Shown: positions 27,201-38,280 of the stretch, in pieces
Layout of the letters: the number at the start of each line of letters is the position of its first letter
Position numbering within the stretch: position 1 is the stretch's first letter
Source: Takakia lepidozioides
Taxonomy: Eukaryota; Streptophyta; Takakiopsida; Takakiales; Takakiaceae
Direction: 5' to 3'
Assembly (NCBI GenBank): GCA_030704615.1
Contig: CM060732.1
Span: 45,181,053-45,245,052, forward strand
Length of the DNA stretch: 64,000 nucleotides
Notes under the pieces: generated by a model
Seen by the model: only the letters and a program-made list of their open reading frames with translations
What the model was told of the DNA's origin: nothing
Databases searched by the model: none
Program-made: the position numbers and the translations under genes

Positions 27201-28547
27201 GGGACCCAACTTGCTGTCTCTTCCGATTCTTCCCTGCTCTTTGTTGCATCAGCTCATTCAATTCAGGTCAATACTATATCCAACAATTGTAGCCTCATCA
27301 ATCTTTACTGTATGCATTGGAAGAAGCCTAGTAGGCATGCGTGCATGAGAAAGAGAGAAGAGAGGGTGTCTTGTTGCGTGGTTAGGAAAAGTAGACAATG
27401 CATAACAATTTACTGACAAGGAGGCCAGCAAGAACATCATTGTAATAAAGAGCACTTCTGACACCTACCAAGACATCTATACTGGTAGTTTATTTCTGAC
27501 AAGTTGGTTCCAAGATATTTTTTGGCAGTCTATCATCACATCACGGATGAGATAGCGAACACTATCACAATATAGACTGGATGACATGACCCCATTTGCT
27601 GGTGCAGGCATATGATGTGTGGACAGGGCGATTGCAATCAAAGTTATCCGGCCACTACGACACTGTGAACTGTTGTGCCTTTCATGCTCAAGATCAGGTT
27701 GGAGTTCTCTACTCTGTATACTGGGGTCTATGGTCCCAAGGTAGTTTCAGTCCATTTTCAGTCCATATTGCTCTCTTTCCTCTCCCATTTTTGCATGTTG
27801 TGCTCTTCTCATCTCCATCTCCTTTGAGGTTTGTAAAACATTGTCAGAATCCCAACTCCAGCAGCACTTGTTGCATTGCGCCAAATGAAGTAGGATGATC
27901 AGTCAAAACCAGTGTAGTGCTTAGGCTGCTATTTTTGTTAGGAAGTAAGGTATTGCATCCTCCAAGCACCATCTCTGAAGGTTTTTTGGTTATTCTCCGG
28001 TTGAAAGTCACAAGTGTATTGAGTTTTACCATACATCACTTACGACTAAATCTAGAGTAACCTACATTGGACAGTCTGGCAGCATTGCCCTCAACTACTG
28101 AGTATAATCTTTTGGGAAGTGACCTTAGAAAGACCTTTTAAGTGTTTTGACTAAGAGGAAGCATCAGTCATTGCTAACAGCGAAGTACATCTTTTGTGGG
28201 GGGTGTTCTGGATGTGGCACAGGAGCTATATAGTGGCAGCAGTGATCAACAAATCTTGGTGTGGTCGTCACCTGTGCACATTTATGCTGATCCTGTGAGT
28301 TTCAGTACTCGCTTTTTTCCCACCTTTCTTCTTGCTTTGCTAACCATTGGATTGATTTTCCGAATGGTTTAAGATATTCCAGGCATCTGTTGGATTCCTG
28401 ATGTGTGGACCTTGCTGAAGGTGTCACAGCATAATTTAATGAAAGGGCTGTTTTGCGGGTGGGGTGGTGCAGGAAGAGAACAAGCAAGGAGATACCCAGG
28501 GAAAGACGAGGGGTGCAAAGGAGGATGAGGATGCTTGGAGTGATTAA
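24210..28547 (+). CDS. ERCC8: CSA/ERCC8 WD40 protein of transcription-coupled repair
   Basis: Nine exons in consistent phase: 24210-24359, 25119-25379, 25657-25816, 25907-26091, 26632-26866, 27112-27266, 27608-27697, 28223-28294, 28473-28547; 1,380 nt plus a 75-nt last exon including stop, about 484 residues. The N-terminus (RVRNLELASHKEIVSAHNSG, INSLQ) and repeats YLLAGASDGSVGVYD, FVTGSFDKNINLWDT, LVTGGCDGAIRFWD, DSRVRLWD, LYSGSSDQQILVWS match the Cockayne syndrome A family; it ends EDEDAWSD. CSA is the substrate receptor of a CUL4-DDB1 ubiquitin ligase that acts with CSB at stalled RNA polymerase II. Length is close to plant CSA (about 450). A serine-rich insert before blade 5 (SPLRNAIARD) is family-variable. 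No breaks were seen, so this gene looks functional. Confidence 0.95.
24640..24890 (+). repeat. Possible tRNA-derived SINE in CSA intron 1
   Basis: GGGTTCATACCC resembles a pol III B box, and the segment ends CTGTCCCTGCGATTGTAAAATG, reminiscent of plant SINE bodies. No target duplication was identified. Confidence 0.25.
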
Positions 28548-29076
28548 GGTCACATAATGAGATTGGAAGAACATAGCTCTGTAGAACGTTGATGGCATTC
28601 AACAGGCCTAGATATCTAGATCATTGAGAAAGTGCTTGTACAGCCCAGACAGCGAGCACTGGACTTCAGGCTATCTACTCTCAACAAGAGTCTCGCCAGG
28701 AAGTCCCTAATATACAACTGTGATTATCCAGTTCTTTGATTCGAGTGTCCTGGCCTCTCCCTTCCACACAGGTCAAGATCAAAACTCCCGGCATTTTGAC
28801 CGGCAGCACCGGCCTGCTTTGTCACACACTGTCCACCCACGTACTGAGCTCCAAATGAAATAAGGAACCTCAGGCAATATTGTTCCCAACAAGAATCTCA
28901 ATCGATGGGAAGTCCCTAAGACATGTTTGGGATCATAAAATTCAGCTGCTTCGACACTTACTGTTGATCTGCTCATCAGATTATATATTCTCTATCGATT
29001 GCAGCAAAGGATCAATGGTGGATGAGCACATCATGAATGAAGCAAGACACTTACACCTTTCCAGAAAAACATTGTT
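28548..29076. other. Spacer between convergent CSA and PPR genes
   Basis: About 530 bp between two convergent stop codons. It should hold both 3' UTRs. No other signal seen. Confidence 0.5.
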
Positions 29077-32000
29077 TCACCAGTAATCCCCACAAGAACA
29101 AACCCCATCTTCAAAGTGGTGAAAGCGGTTAGCGTCCCGCACCAGAATTGCTCGGCCAACAATCTTTGAGATGAACTTGGTGGCAGTGTGGCAGTCACCA
29201 CACACCCGAAGATTCTTGATGACACGGAGAGGCGTCCCTAGGGCCGTGTTGATCAGCCCAAAACCAATGGCCAGCTTCTCACTGTGGTGGCAAAGAGAAA
29301 ATTCCTTTTGCTCCTCCCCCACATCATGCAATACAAAGCGCGTGTCAGGTACATACCCTGCCTCCCTCATCTGCCCAGACAATCTTCTCAGCTCAGCATG
29401 GATTTCCTCAATTTCAGGATGCAATTTGTCATCTACAACAAAGGTGTGCACCCCGTTGCCAACCTCAATGCAGCAGCGACCTGGCTCCTTTCTAACCCCT
29501 CTGACCTTCATCATTTTTCTCACCTTTGCAGTATCATCCCACCTGCCAGCTGCGGCATAGATGTTTGATAGCAACACGTAAGTCACAGCATCCTGTTCAT
29601 CCCACTTGAGAATAGATGTTGCTGCACGTTCAGCCATCTCCACATTGCCATGGACTCTGGTTTGGATTGGCAAGGCCTTCCACACCACGCATCTGGTTTG
29701 ATTGGCATTCTATTAATGAGGTCCTCTGCCTCATCCAATCGCCCCGCACGTCCAAGAAGGTCCACCATGCAGCCAAAGTGCTTTACCGTCGGAGTGACAC
29801 CATGATATTGACTGAGGGAATCAAAGTGGCGCATTCCTTCATCCAGTAGGCCAACGTGGCTGCATGCAGAAAGAACACTTGTAAAGGTGGTACTGTCCGG
29901 CTTCAAGCCTTCCTTTTGCATTCCTTCGAACAGTTGCAGGGCCTCCCTATGACAACCATGCAGGGCATATCCTGCGATCATCGCATTCCAGGACACCACA
30001 TTTCGTTTGGACATATTGTTGAACACTCCCTTTGCATCCTCAATGCTCCCGCATTTGGCATACATGTCCACCAGGGCAGTGTTCAGAATGACATCTGGTA
30101 CAATTCCCGCTTTGATGATGTCACCATGGACCTCTTTGCCCTTCTCCAGGGCTGCCAGGCTCGCGCACGCATTGCAAATGCAAACAAATGTGACGCGGTC
30201 TGGCTTCACCCCTTCCCTCACCATGTGCTCGTAGGTCTCCAAAGCCTCCATCCCGCAGCCATGCTGGGCATATCCTGCAATCATTGCGTTCCAGGACACC
30301 ACATTTCTTTCAGCCATAATGTTGAACACTCCCTTTGCATCCTCAATGCTGCTACATTTGGCATACATGTCCACCAGGGCAGTGTTCAGAATGACATCTG
30401 GTACATTTCCTGCTTTGATGATGTCACCATGGACCTCTTTCCCCTTTTCCAGGGCTGCCAGGCTTGCACATGCATTGCAAACGCAAACGAACGTGACCAG
30501 GTCTGGCTTCACCCCTTCCTGCATCATTTGCTCATAGGTCTCCAAAGCCTCCATCCCGCAGCCATGCTGGGCATATCCTGCGATCATCACATTCCAGGTC
30601 ACCACATCTCGTTCGGCCATATTGTCAAACAGTCCCTTTGCATCCTCGATGCTCCCAGCTTTGGCATACATGTCCACCAGGGTATTGTTCAGAATAACAT
30701 CCGGTACAATTCCAGCTTTGATGATGTCACCATGGATTTCTTTGCCCTTCTCCAGGGCTGCCAGGCTTGCACATGCGTTGCAAACGCAAATGAACGTGAC
30801 GTGGTCGGGCTTCACCCCTTCCCGCATCATTTGCTCATAAGTCTCCAAAGCCTCCATCCTGCACCCATGCTGAGCGTATCCTGCGATCATCGCGTTCCAG
30901 GACACCACATTTCGTTCAGCCATATTGTCGAACACTCCTGTTGCATCCTCAATGCTGCCGCATTTGGCATACATGTCCACCAGGGCAGTGTTCAGAATGA
31001 CATCTGGTGCAATCCCCGCTTTGATGATGTCACCATGGACCTCTTTGCCCTTTTCCAGGGCTGCCAGGCTTGCACATGCATTGCAAACGCAAACGAAAGT
31101 GATGTGGTTGGGCTTCACACCTTCATCTATCATTTGCTCATATGCCTGCAAGGCATTCGTACCACACCCATGCTTGTTAAATCCTGTCATCATAATATTC
31201 CAAGTGACCAAACCGCGTTCAGGCATTTCAATGAACGCTTGGTGTGCGTCCACAATGCTCCCGCACTTAACGTACATGTTGACAAGGTTGTTGTGTAGAA
31301 AAACGTTTGGCTTTAATCCGTTTTCGATAATGTGAGAGTGCACCTGCTTTCCGGCTTCCAGGTGTTTCATCTTGATGCACTTCTGCAACAGACAGACATA
31401 AGTATCTGAATCTCCTGAAATGCCTCCTTGCTTTATAATCCGTAGAGCCTCTTTCAGCTGTCCTGCCTCACAGAGCATCCTCACATGCCCAGAGGTGCCA
31501 GAAGAGGTAATGTGGATTCCCTCCCTTTGTCCTCTTTTGGAAGCTGTGGTCATGGTGGAGGTGCCTGATTTTATCAACTGTGCCGCCGCTGCTGCTTCCA
31601 GTTGACCATCTACCCATGCAGGTTTCTTGTAGCTATCAATCCACAGGGCTTCATAGGTAACCTTGTGCTTGAAATCCGGCCCTGTCAGATGGATCTGCAC
31701 CCACACTCCATCCCTGCTCCTTCAGCTATCCCTGTCTCGGCACCAATAAGGCATGGATCCTCCCCTTGCTGCTAGCAGCTGACAATGACAAACTAAAGGT
31801 TTTCTAGCCAACCCCCCAACCCTACTTATCACAGACTAGTTCCCATGCTGAATTACTCCCAAGACTTAAAAAAAGTGCTGGCGACACAGAGAGGATGACA
31901 ATATCCAGGAAAGATTTGCGATGCATCTTGTCGTCTGCTTCTCTCTGTAATTTAACAGGCACTTACCTTTTTTCGTCGATTGTCCCACCATTGACTGGGG

Positions 32001-33764
32001 TCCAAGAAATATTCCTTCCAAAGCTTCTCCTCGTCTCTGTTTTCTGTTTTTGGATAATTGCCTGCTGTCACAGTAGTAGTAACATGTCAAATTCACTCCA
32101 ATCCACCATAGATCCACCCACGAGCTAACTTGGAAATTTAGGAACTACTTTGTTAAGAGGACAAAACAGGCCTGTTGAAGAAGAAGATGCCCTCACCACA
32201 TAGTCCTTGACCTTGCTTCATGAAACCACCTAGCTTTTCTTTCACCCAAGGAGGATTCAACGAACCATCAACCCAAAGGACTTCTTGTTTGCGCTGCTTG
32301 TGTCTGTAGTCGGGTGATCGCGGATTGGTCTGTGAGAACCACCATAGTGTACCTGAATAGATTTACACACGGCCTCCTAAGACCAAGCTGACCCTCCCCA
32401 GTACCTTGTACCACCCGGAAAAAGAACAAGTCATGATACTGACACGAAGAGCCCACTTTGGCAGAACGGACAAAACTTCTTCACAAGGTATACTAAGAAT
32501 GCCACACCTTGCCATTGCGGTTGTCCAACCATTGTGAAGGATCTATAAAAAACCCATGCCAGCGCTGCTCCATGCTCCACAGTAGACCTTTGTGCCCGAA
32601 ACTCAGACAGCATCAACACCTTGACCGGTTCCTTTATGGAGGAGTGCAAGTAGCTTTCAACAACATTCATGCAAGTCACTGTGGCTCCATTGGACTCTAA
32701 ACAACGAGGAACATACCAACACTTCCAAACTTACAAAGATGCTAAACAAGCTTGTGCAGGACAATGGTGCCCCTGTAGTCAAGTCACTGTGAGTCATACT
32801 CACTTTCATCTGCAAGCTTCAAAGGAGCTCCACCATCCACACCAGAATCAGAAGCGTCCTCTGATATCTTTCCACCATTACCACAGTGTTCTTGATCGTG
32901 TGGCATGGCCATTAGTTTTTCTTTCACCAAAGCAGAATTGAACCAACCCTCCATCCATAAGCCCTCTTGAGTGCGCTGCTTATGTCTGTAGCCTGGGGAT
33001 TTTGGAGTGGTCTGTGGAAACGATCAGGAAGCAGCTGAGCTCCACCCTCCCAAGTACCTTGCAAACTCCAGGGAAAGACCTAGTAAAACCTTCGTTCATT
33101 CCCTGCTTAGGAAGAACAACCTACGATATTGACAGTAAAAACAGATTTTGCAGAGCAACGCGAGATTCCAACTTCACTCAACAACTAGGGGCTACAATCC
33201 AGTCCACACAATGCTATCATGTCAGAGTCTTGTCAAACTCCATCAGAGTCCTTCACATCCTGCAAGAAGAAAGCTCACCTTGTCAACGCTGCAGTCCCAC
33301 CATTGTGAAGGATTTTTAAGGAATTCCTGCCAGCGCTGTTCCATGCTCCAGCGTTGACCTACATACGAGATACACCAATTATCGGCCTTGCCTAACTATC
33401 CCTTGTGCTTTCTTGATTCTTTGCACAGAGTACTTTTGTTTCTGCTGAATTGCTCCAAGGACAATTCCAAGACTGGATACTAGCGCATACAACACAGCGA
33501 ACCCAAGAAGGAAACCACATAGTGTTTCGTGTTATCACCTAATTTGTTTGGCATCCCTGAAAATTGGCGAGGCGCCATAGCAACTACATGCAAGGGATTC
33601 CATCCTCCGCGCATGGCCAAGGGGGATGCCCCTGTCAGCTCCACACCCCAGCCCCTCAATCTGCTGCATGACGCGAGCCCTTCCGCATGACTGAGGCGAG
33701 TGGACAGGGCCTTGGGTTTGGAGTCGGTACGCGCAGTCAGGAGAACGCCAGAAGACGCTGCCAT
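29077..33764 (-). CDS. Chimeric OSB-PDF x3 / PPR-E-DYW protein (one frame break)
   Basis: Exons: 33539-33764 (ATG 33764), 33279-33358, 32804-33011, 32508-32587, 32212-32329, 31967-32034, then a long exon from 31694 to the stop at 29077. All junction phases agree. Exon 1 encodes an Arg/Ser-rich probable organelle transit peptide (MAASSGVLLTARTDSK). Exon pairs 2-3, 4-5 and 6-7 each encode one PDF motif (WQEFLKNPSQWWD + GYRHKQRTQEGLW; FIDPSQWLDNR + SPDYRHKQRKQEVLW; YFLDPSQWWDNRRKK + GPDFKHKVTYEALW). PDF motifs bind single-stranded DNA in organellar OSB proteins, but the OB fold of OSB is missing here. The last exon continues in frame through VDGQLEAAAAAQLIKSG into PLS-type PPR repeats, E and DYW domains (CHHSEKLAIGFGLI, CGDCHTATKFIS, end CSCGDYW), the RNA-editing cytidine deaminase. 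A shift near 29,688 (after MPIKPDA) puts the DYW part out of frame. Confidence 0.8.
29950..31165 (-). repeat. Four near-identical 303-bp PLS units in the PPR array
   Basis: Units of 101 codons repeat with few changes (WNAMIAGYAQHGCGMEALET, then CVCNACASLAALEKGKEVHG, then TALVDMYAKCGSIEDA). The spacing of 303 bp equals one P-L-S triplet. Such homogeneity suggests recent tandem duplication or gene conversion. Confidence 0.85.
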
Positions 33765-35320
33765 CTCCGCCAGTGAGTGAGAAAGAAGCAGAAAGATATT
33801 CTTTGGCCCGCCCACTTGCGCAAGAAACGATTGCAACACAGCAGGTGTGAGCTACAAATGAGGCTCGCTGTGACCCATCACCCACTACCTCGCCCATCAC
33901 CCTACAGACCACCCCCATCACTCAGCTCACACAACATGTCGCTGCAGCGCAAGCGAGAAGGAGGCAGTGTGTACATGCTCAACAATCTCACTAAGATACT
34001 CTACTGTTCACAGCAGTGTAGAGTGTATACATCCATGAATCCTATCTCTCAATTGATCTTGTCTCTCGCATCCTTGAATTCCAGCTTGCATGACAATGGA
34101 TGCGTTTAAGAATATAACCCATGTTAGGAACAGAAGATTAGTGTCTATAAGACATTTGCTTGTGGACTAACTCTCGTCCCGATGGGACACAACTCCTTGG
34201 TAAGGGACAGGGTTGCCCGAACTAGGAGGGGCTGGTCTCAAATCCCCACCCTTGTGGGATTTGCCAGGCGGTGGGGCCATGAGGGTGCCTCCCAGCGTCC
34301 GGGAAATAATTTCAGTTGAAGCAGCCAGTAGCCGCTCATTCCCAGCAGCAATCGGCTAAGTGGGTTGGGCAGTCGGTTGCTGCCCCTTAGTGGTAACTAT
34401 ACCCGGTCAATTTCCGAGATAATTTCTTTACAACCGGTAATATTCCTAATGATTTATTTTGTGTTCAGCTATAAATCCGGCCCTTATAAATATCAACCGG
34501 TTGACAACAAAGTGTCAAATGCACAACAATAAATAATAATAATAATAATAAATAATCACAACCAGTTTTAAGCAATTCAAACAAGTGAAGAACATTGTAT
34601 CCTTATAGAAGTTGGACCTGTCAATGCCTTCAAACCACATGGAGGCCAAGAATTGAACCCGCGTGGACAGGTGAGCTGTGATAGCAGGCAGCGAGTGCAA
34701 GCAGGCGTGGGGCTGGGGCTGCGAGAGCAACGTCCAGACTTAGTAGGGTTTGCCCGCGGGCCCGCCCTCTTTGAGTTCAATATTTTTTCACCTAAACGCC
34801 CTTCCTTGGATGTAACCCGGCCTGGCACGTTGGATTTCTGCCATGTGGTGGACTTCGACGGCCATTTCCATTTTTTAATATAAGAAGGGCCGGAATCCGT
34901 CCAGGCCTTGCCAACTAAGGCAGATTTCCTGTCTGTAATGAAATGGAAAGGCAAATATCCTTCCTAAAAGTAGGGCACCCGGTTGATTTCCGCTTCGGCC
35001 ATTTTTTCCCTCGGATCCATTTCCTGAGGTTTCATATTTCATTCGGAAATTCTGGAATTCAGTCGGCTAGCATGTAACTGGCTGCCTGTTCTCCCCGGAC
35101 GTTGGTGCCTCCTTAGGCAAGGGGTGCTGGCCGGAACCAGGGGGGTGATTAGTAGCCTCGAGCTGCCCCGCTCGGCTGATACACCTCCCCTCCAAGAAAC
35201 AAAAAAAAACCCTTCCTTTTTTGGTTTCTCTCACAAATCCACTTCCAACTTTCCCACACACACGTCATCAATTTGGAGCAGAGTACCTCCATGTTTTTGA
35301 CGACATGTGCTCCCGAGTAG
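33765..35320. other. Intergenic, upstream of the chimeric PPR gene
   Basis: Holds the chimeric-gene promoter. A possible SINE lies at about 34,170-34,345 (GGTCTCAAATCCCC resembles a pol III B box). A short (TAA)n tract lies near 34,530. No coding exons recognised. Confidence 0.35.
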
Positions 35321-35326
35321 AAGCGC

Positions 35327-35830
35327 TTCCTCCACAGACTACTTCGAGCGGTTATCCATCCATTGAATCAAACTATGCCGCCTTCCTTTGGGCTGTCAGT
35401 TGTTAAATCTGTGCAGGAAGGAACAGATCGAGCACTTCCCTGCTTCTAAATTACAGAGTGATTCCTGACCCCTTCCATACACAGACCATAGCTCAAGGGT
35501 GCTAGCTTAGCAGGAAACTCCATATTTGACATGCCATCACAGCAGCAACTTTTCAGACAACAGATCTGAAACTATGTTGGATATTAATCAAATTGACCCA
35601 CAGATAAAAGTGATTTGTTGGGGCTTAAGGTGCACTAGGTTCAGACAAGCCGCTGAGCAAGGAAATGCACCCCAAATCTCTGCAATCTCTTCAGCTGACA
35701 ATGCCACTGGGAGCACTTGGCTGAGCTGTTTGGGGTTGATGACCCTGACATCAGTGGAGTTGTGGATAATGGAAGATATGGGTCGATGGCACTGAATGTG
35801 GAATTGACAAAGCCCAAGCTTGAGCTGAAT
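35327..35830 (-). repeat. Left arm of a ~490-bp inverted repeat
   Basis: Matches the reverse complement of 44,255-44,745 over most of its length (e.g. CTTCAGCTGACAATGCCACT here against the complement of AGTGGCATTGTCCGCTGAAG). Read on the minus strand both arms encode ALSAEEIAEIW and LNLVHLKPQQITFI, so the sequence may derive from a gene or transposon; I do not recognise the protein. Confidence 0.7.
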
Positions 35831-38280
35831 TTGCATCTCCTGGATGTTCACCTGATGAGTCCCTGCAAATGTCAATGGAACTGGTCGAGTAACTGGTGCA
35901 TCAAATGCTAAAGCGGCCAACGGTTGCAAAGATTGCACATCGGATTGGAGCACAAATGGCTCAGTCTGAACTGTCTCTGAAGCTGCTCATAGGGGAGCCT
36001 CAACTTCGAGCTTCAGTCCGGTGTGCATTGCTTTGTCTGTTTGAGACTGTGACTGAGCTTGTGATTCCGCAAGAAGTAACAACTGCTGCAAGTGAAATTC
36101 AGAAGCCCAGGAATTAGCCCAACTCAAATGCATGTCTTACACGACTGTTCCCTTTCCCATGTCCCTAACTGCAAGGACTACATTCAGCTCACAGTATGTA
36201 CGTGTATATAGACATCGCAACGATCTACTCACATCTGGTTTTCAGGTCGATAATTTCGCTGTTTCATCTCCTTATATTCAAATATTCAACGGCGTCATGG
36301 CGTTGTGCAGATTTTAAGTAGGGACCAAGACTGACACAAAGGAACTAGACAGGAGTAGATAGGAGTCCTACTGCAAATGGAGGTTCTATGTTCTATCCTA
36401 CATTTACATGTGCAAGGCTGGCCTTCAGTTCAACAGTAATTTCCTGATATTGTCAGAACGTGATGAGCATGCCTTTCATTTGCTCTAGCATGAACCTGTT
36501 CTCCCAGGCTGGGTGCTTTCTCCGTGCGGGCAACTGGACTGATGCTATGAGTGATCAGGTAAATGACTGATATAGTTCACTTTTTTTGTCCAACCATTCA
36601 TACTTTGGGGTGGACTTGTTTCATGCCATGTCAACCGTACCTCAGACTGTGGTAGATGGCCACATTGATAAGCAATTGAGAAGAAAAGAAAAGACCTTCA
36701 AAGAATGTTACAATAAAACAGCAAACAACCAAAGAAACAAACGAAGACAAGGAATTTCTCACAGTCAAGATTCATTACTAGGAAAAATCATCGATTTGTC
36801 ATTCCTTGTGATCCCTACAGTTTCTATGGATGTGTGGTAGGGGACACCTTGTTTTGTCCAATTATGTGGAGACATCAATGGAAGCTTCCTTAGTTCCAAA
36901 TGTTAATGACCATGTTTTGTTGAGAGGTGTTCAATGTCTTGCAGGCACGGAAATAGTGTGGTGCAGACAAATAGCTATGAGAAACTTGGTTTCGGCCACC
37001 ACAATCCATCGCTCACAATCGAAGCAAGAGAAAGTTGTTGTCACTTACATCTCTTGCATGTCAACTTCATGTTCACACTTCTTGGTCGAATGTGTATGCC
37101 ATCGTGGGTGATGTACAGTATCACAAAGAAGAGTGAGAAGATAGGCTGATTGCGGCGCTTGTCAATGTGAACTAGGCAATGCTACTAACGGCTGAGACAA
37201 TTTCCGAATAAGTTGGGCTCAAATCCTCAATATATAACTAGAACTGAAATTGTTAAACGTCGATGGGGCCTCAAAGCATAGTTAACAATAAACAAAGTTT
37301 GGTAAATATACCTGGAGGCAAACTGCAGGTGGGGCAGGGCCCTTACAGCGTACACAAGAACAAATTGAGTAATACAACACAACACACTGTAAGACTCAAC
37401 TCTCCTGACCCCATTGACATTTTCAACCTCATTCTGGCTCAAACCTTCTTAGTTCTTTGTCTCGGACGTCATTGCACAGAGCCTTTCCTCGTCAGACAGC
37501 CACACTTATCAAAGACAGCTAACTTGTTGAACTATGTGGGACACAATATGGCTGCTAAGTGAACATATGTGATGGCATTTAGGCGAGTGCTGATCACGTG
37601 GTCTATTGTGAGAACACAACATTACTTAAGATTTCCGAAGAGTTTCGTGCACACGCAACCATTCCACCCCATTCGGAGTTCCTGCCTGCAATCAAATATC
37701 AACCCCAGTGGTAAGTAAACCTTCCAGCATATTTTTGAAGTAAAGGCTGCTCCATGCATTGACAGTAGATCACACATGACCCGCAACGATTCAGCTCTGA
37801 CTATGAAACTAGATATGGTAGGAGCATGGGAAAAGTTTCAAATGACTGTACATGACTGTAGACAAAGTATTGGAACGTTCCAAAGAAATGAAAGTACATT
37901 AACCTTAAACCTTAAAGGATACGGTAGACTGCACAACTTTGGTCCTAATGGCATCAAATTACCTTCTCACGGAAGATGGCCGTTGCAAAGTAGCCTTTTC
38001 GCTCGTCCCCTGCCAAGAAGATATCATCACTTCAGCCAATTTGATGTGACTGTTCAAAACAACAATATCTACAGTAGAGCAACTAGTTGACTCCCAGAAC
38101 TTTGCACTACTTGCCCGTCCACAGGTGACAAAAACCATGAGTAACAATCCAACATACAGTCACGGTCCGAAAGCAACTCAGAAGCTGATCCTTTTACATG
38201 TGTATACAGATTGTTGCAGCATATCAAATTGGAACTTTCCATTTTCTCCCACATCGAGGAAGGACAGACATAGGCATTAC
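35831..38280. other. No gene recognised; may contain the SPP 3' end
   Basis: The final exon(s) of the sucrose-phosphatase gene should lie left of 38,281 but were not recognised. Only short, unconvincing open frames otherwise. Confidence 0.35.

Noticed and set aside
29650-29690. 29-34-nt intron reconciling the PPR and DYW frames
   Set aside because: Too short to be spliced; a single-base shift is simpler.
29856-31298. 480-codon plus-strand open frame
   Set aside because: It is antisense to the PPR array; its repetitive HQGSVQNDIW pattern simply mirrors the 303-bp units.
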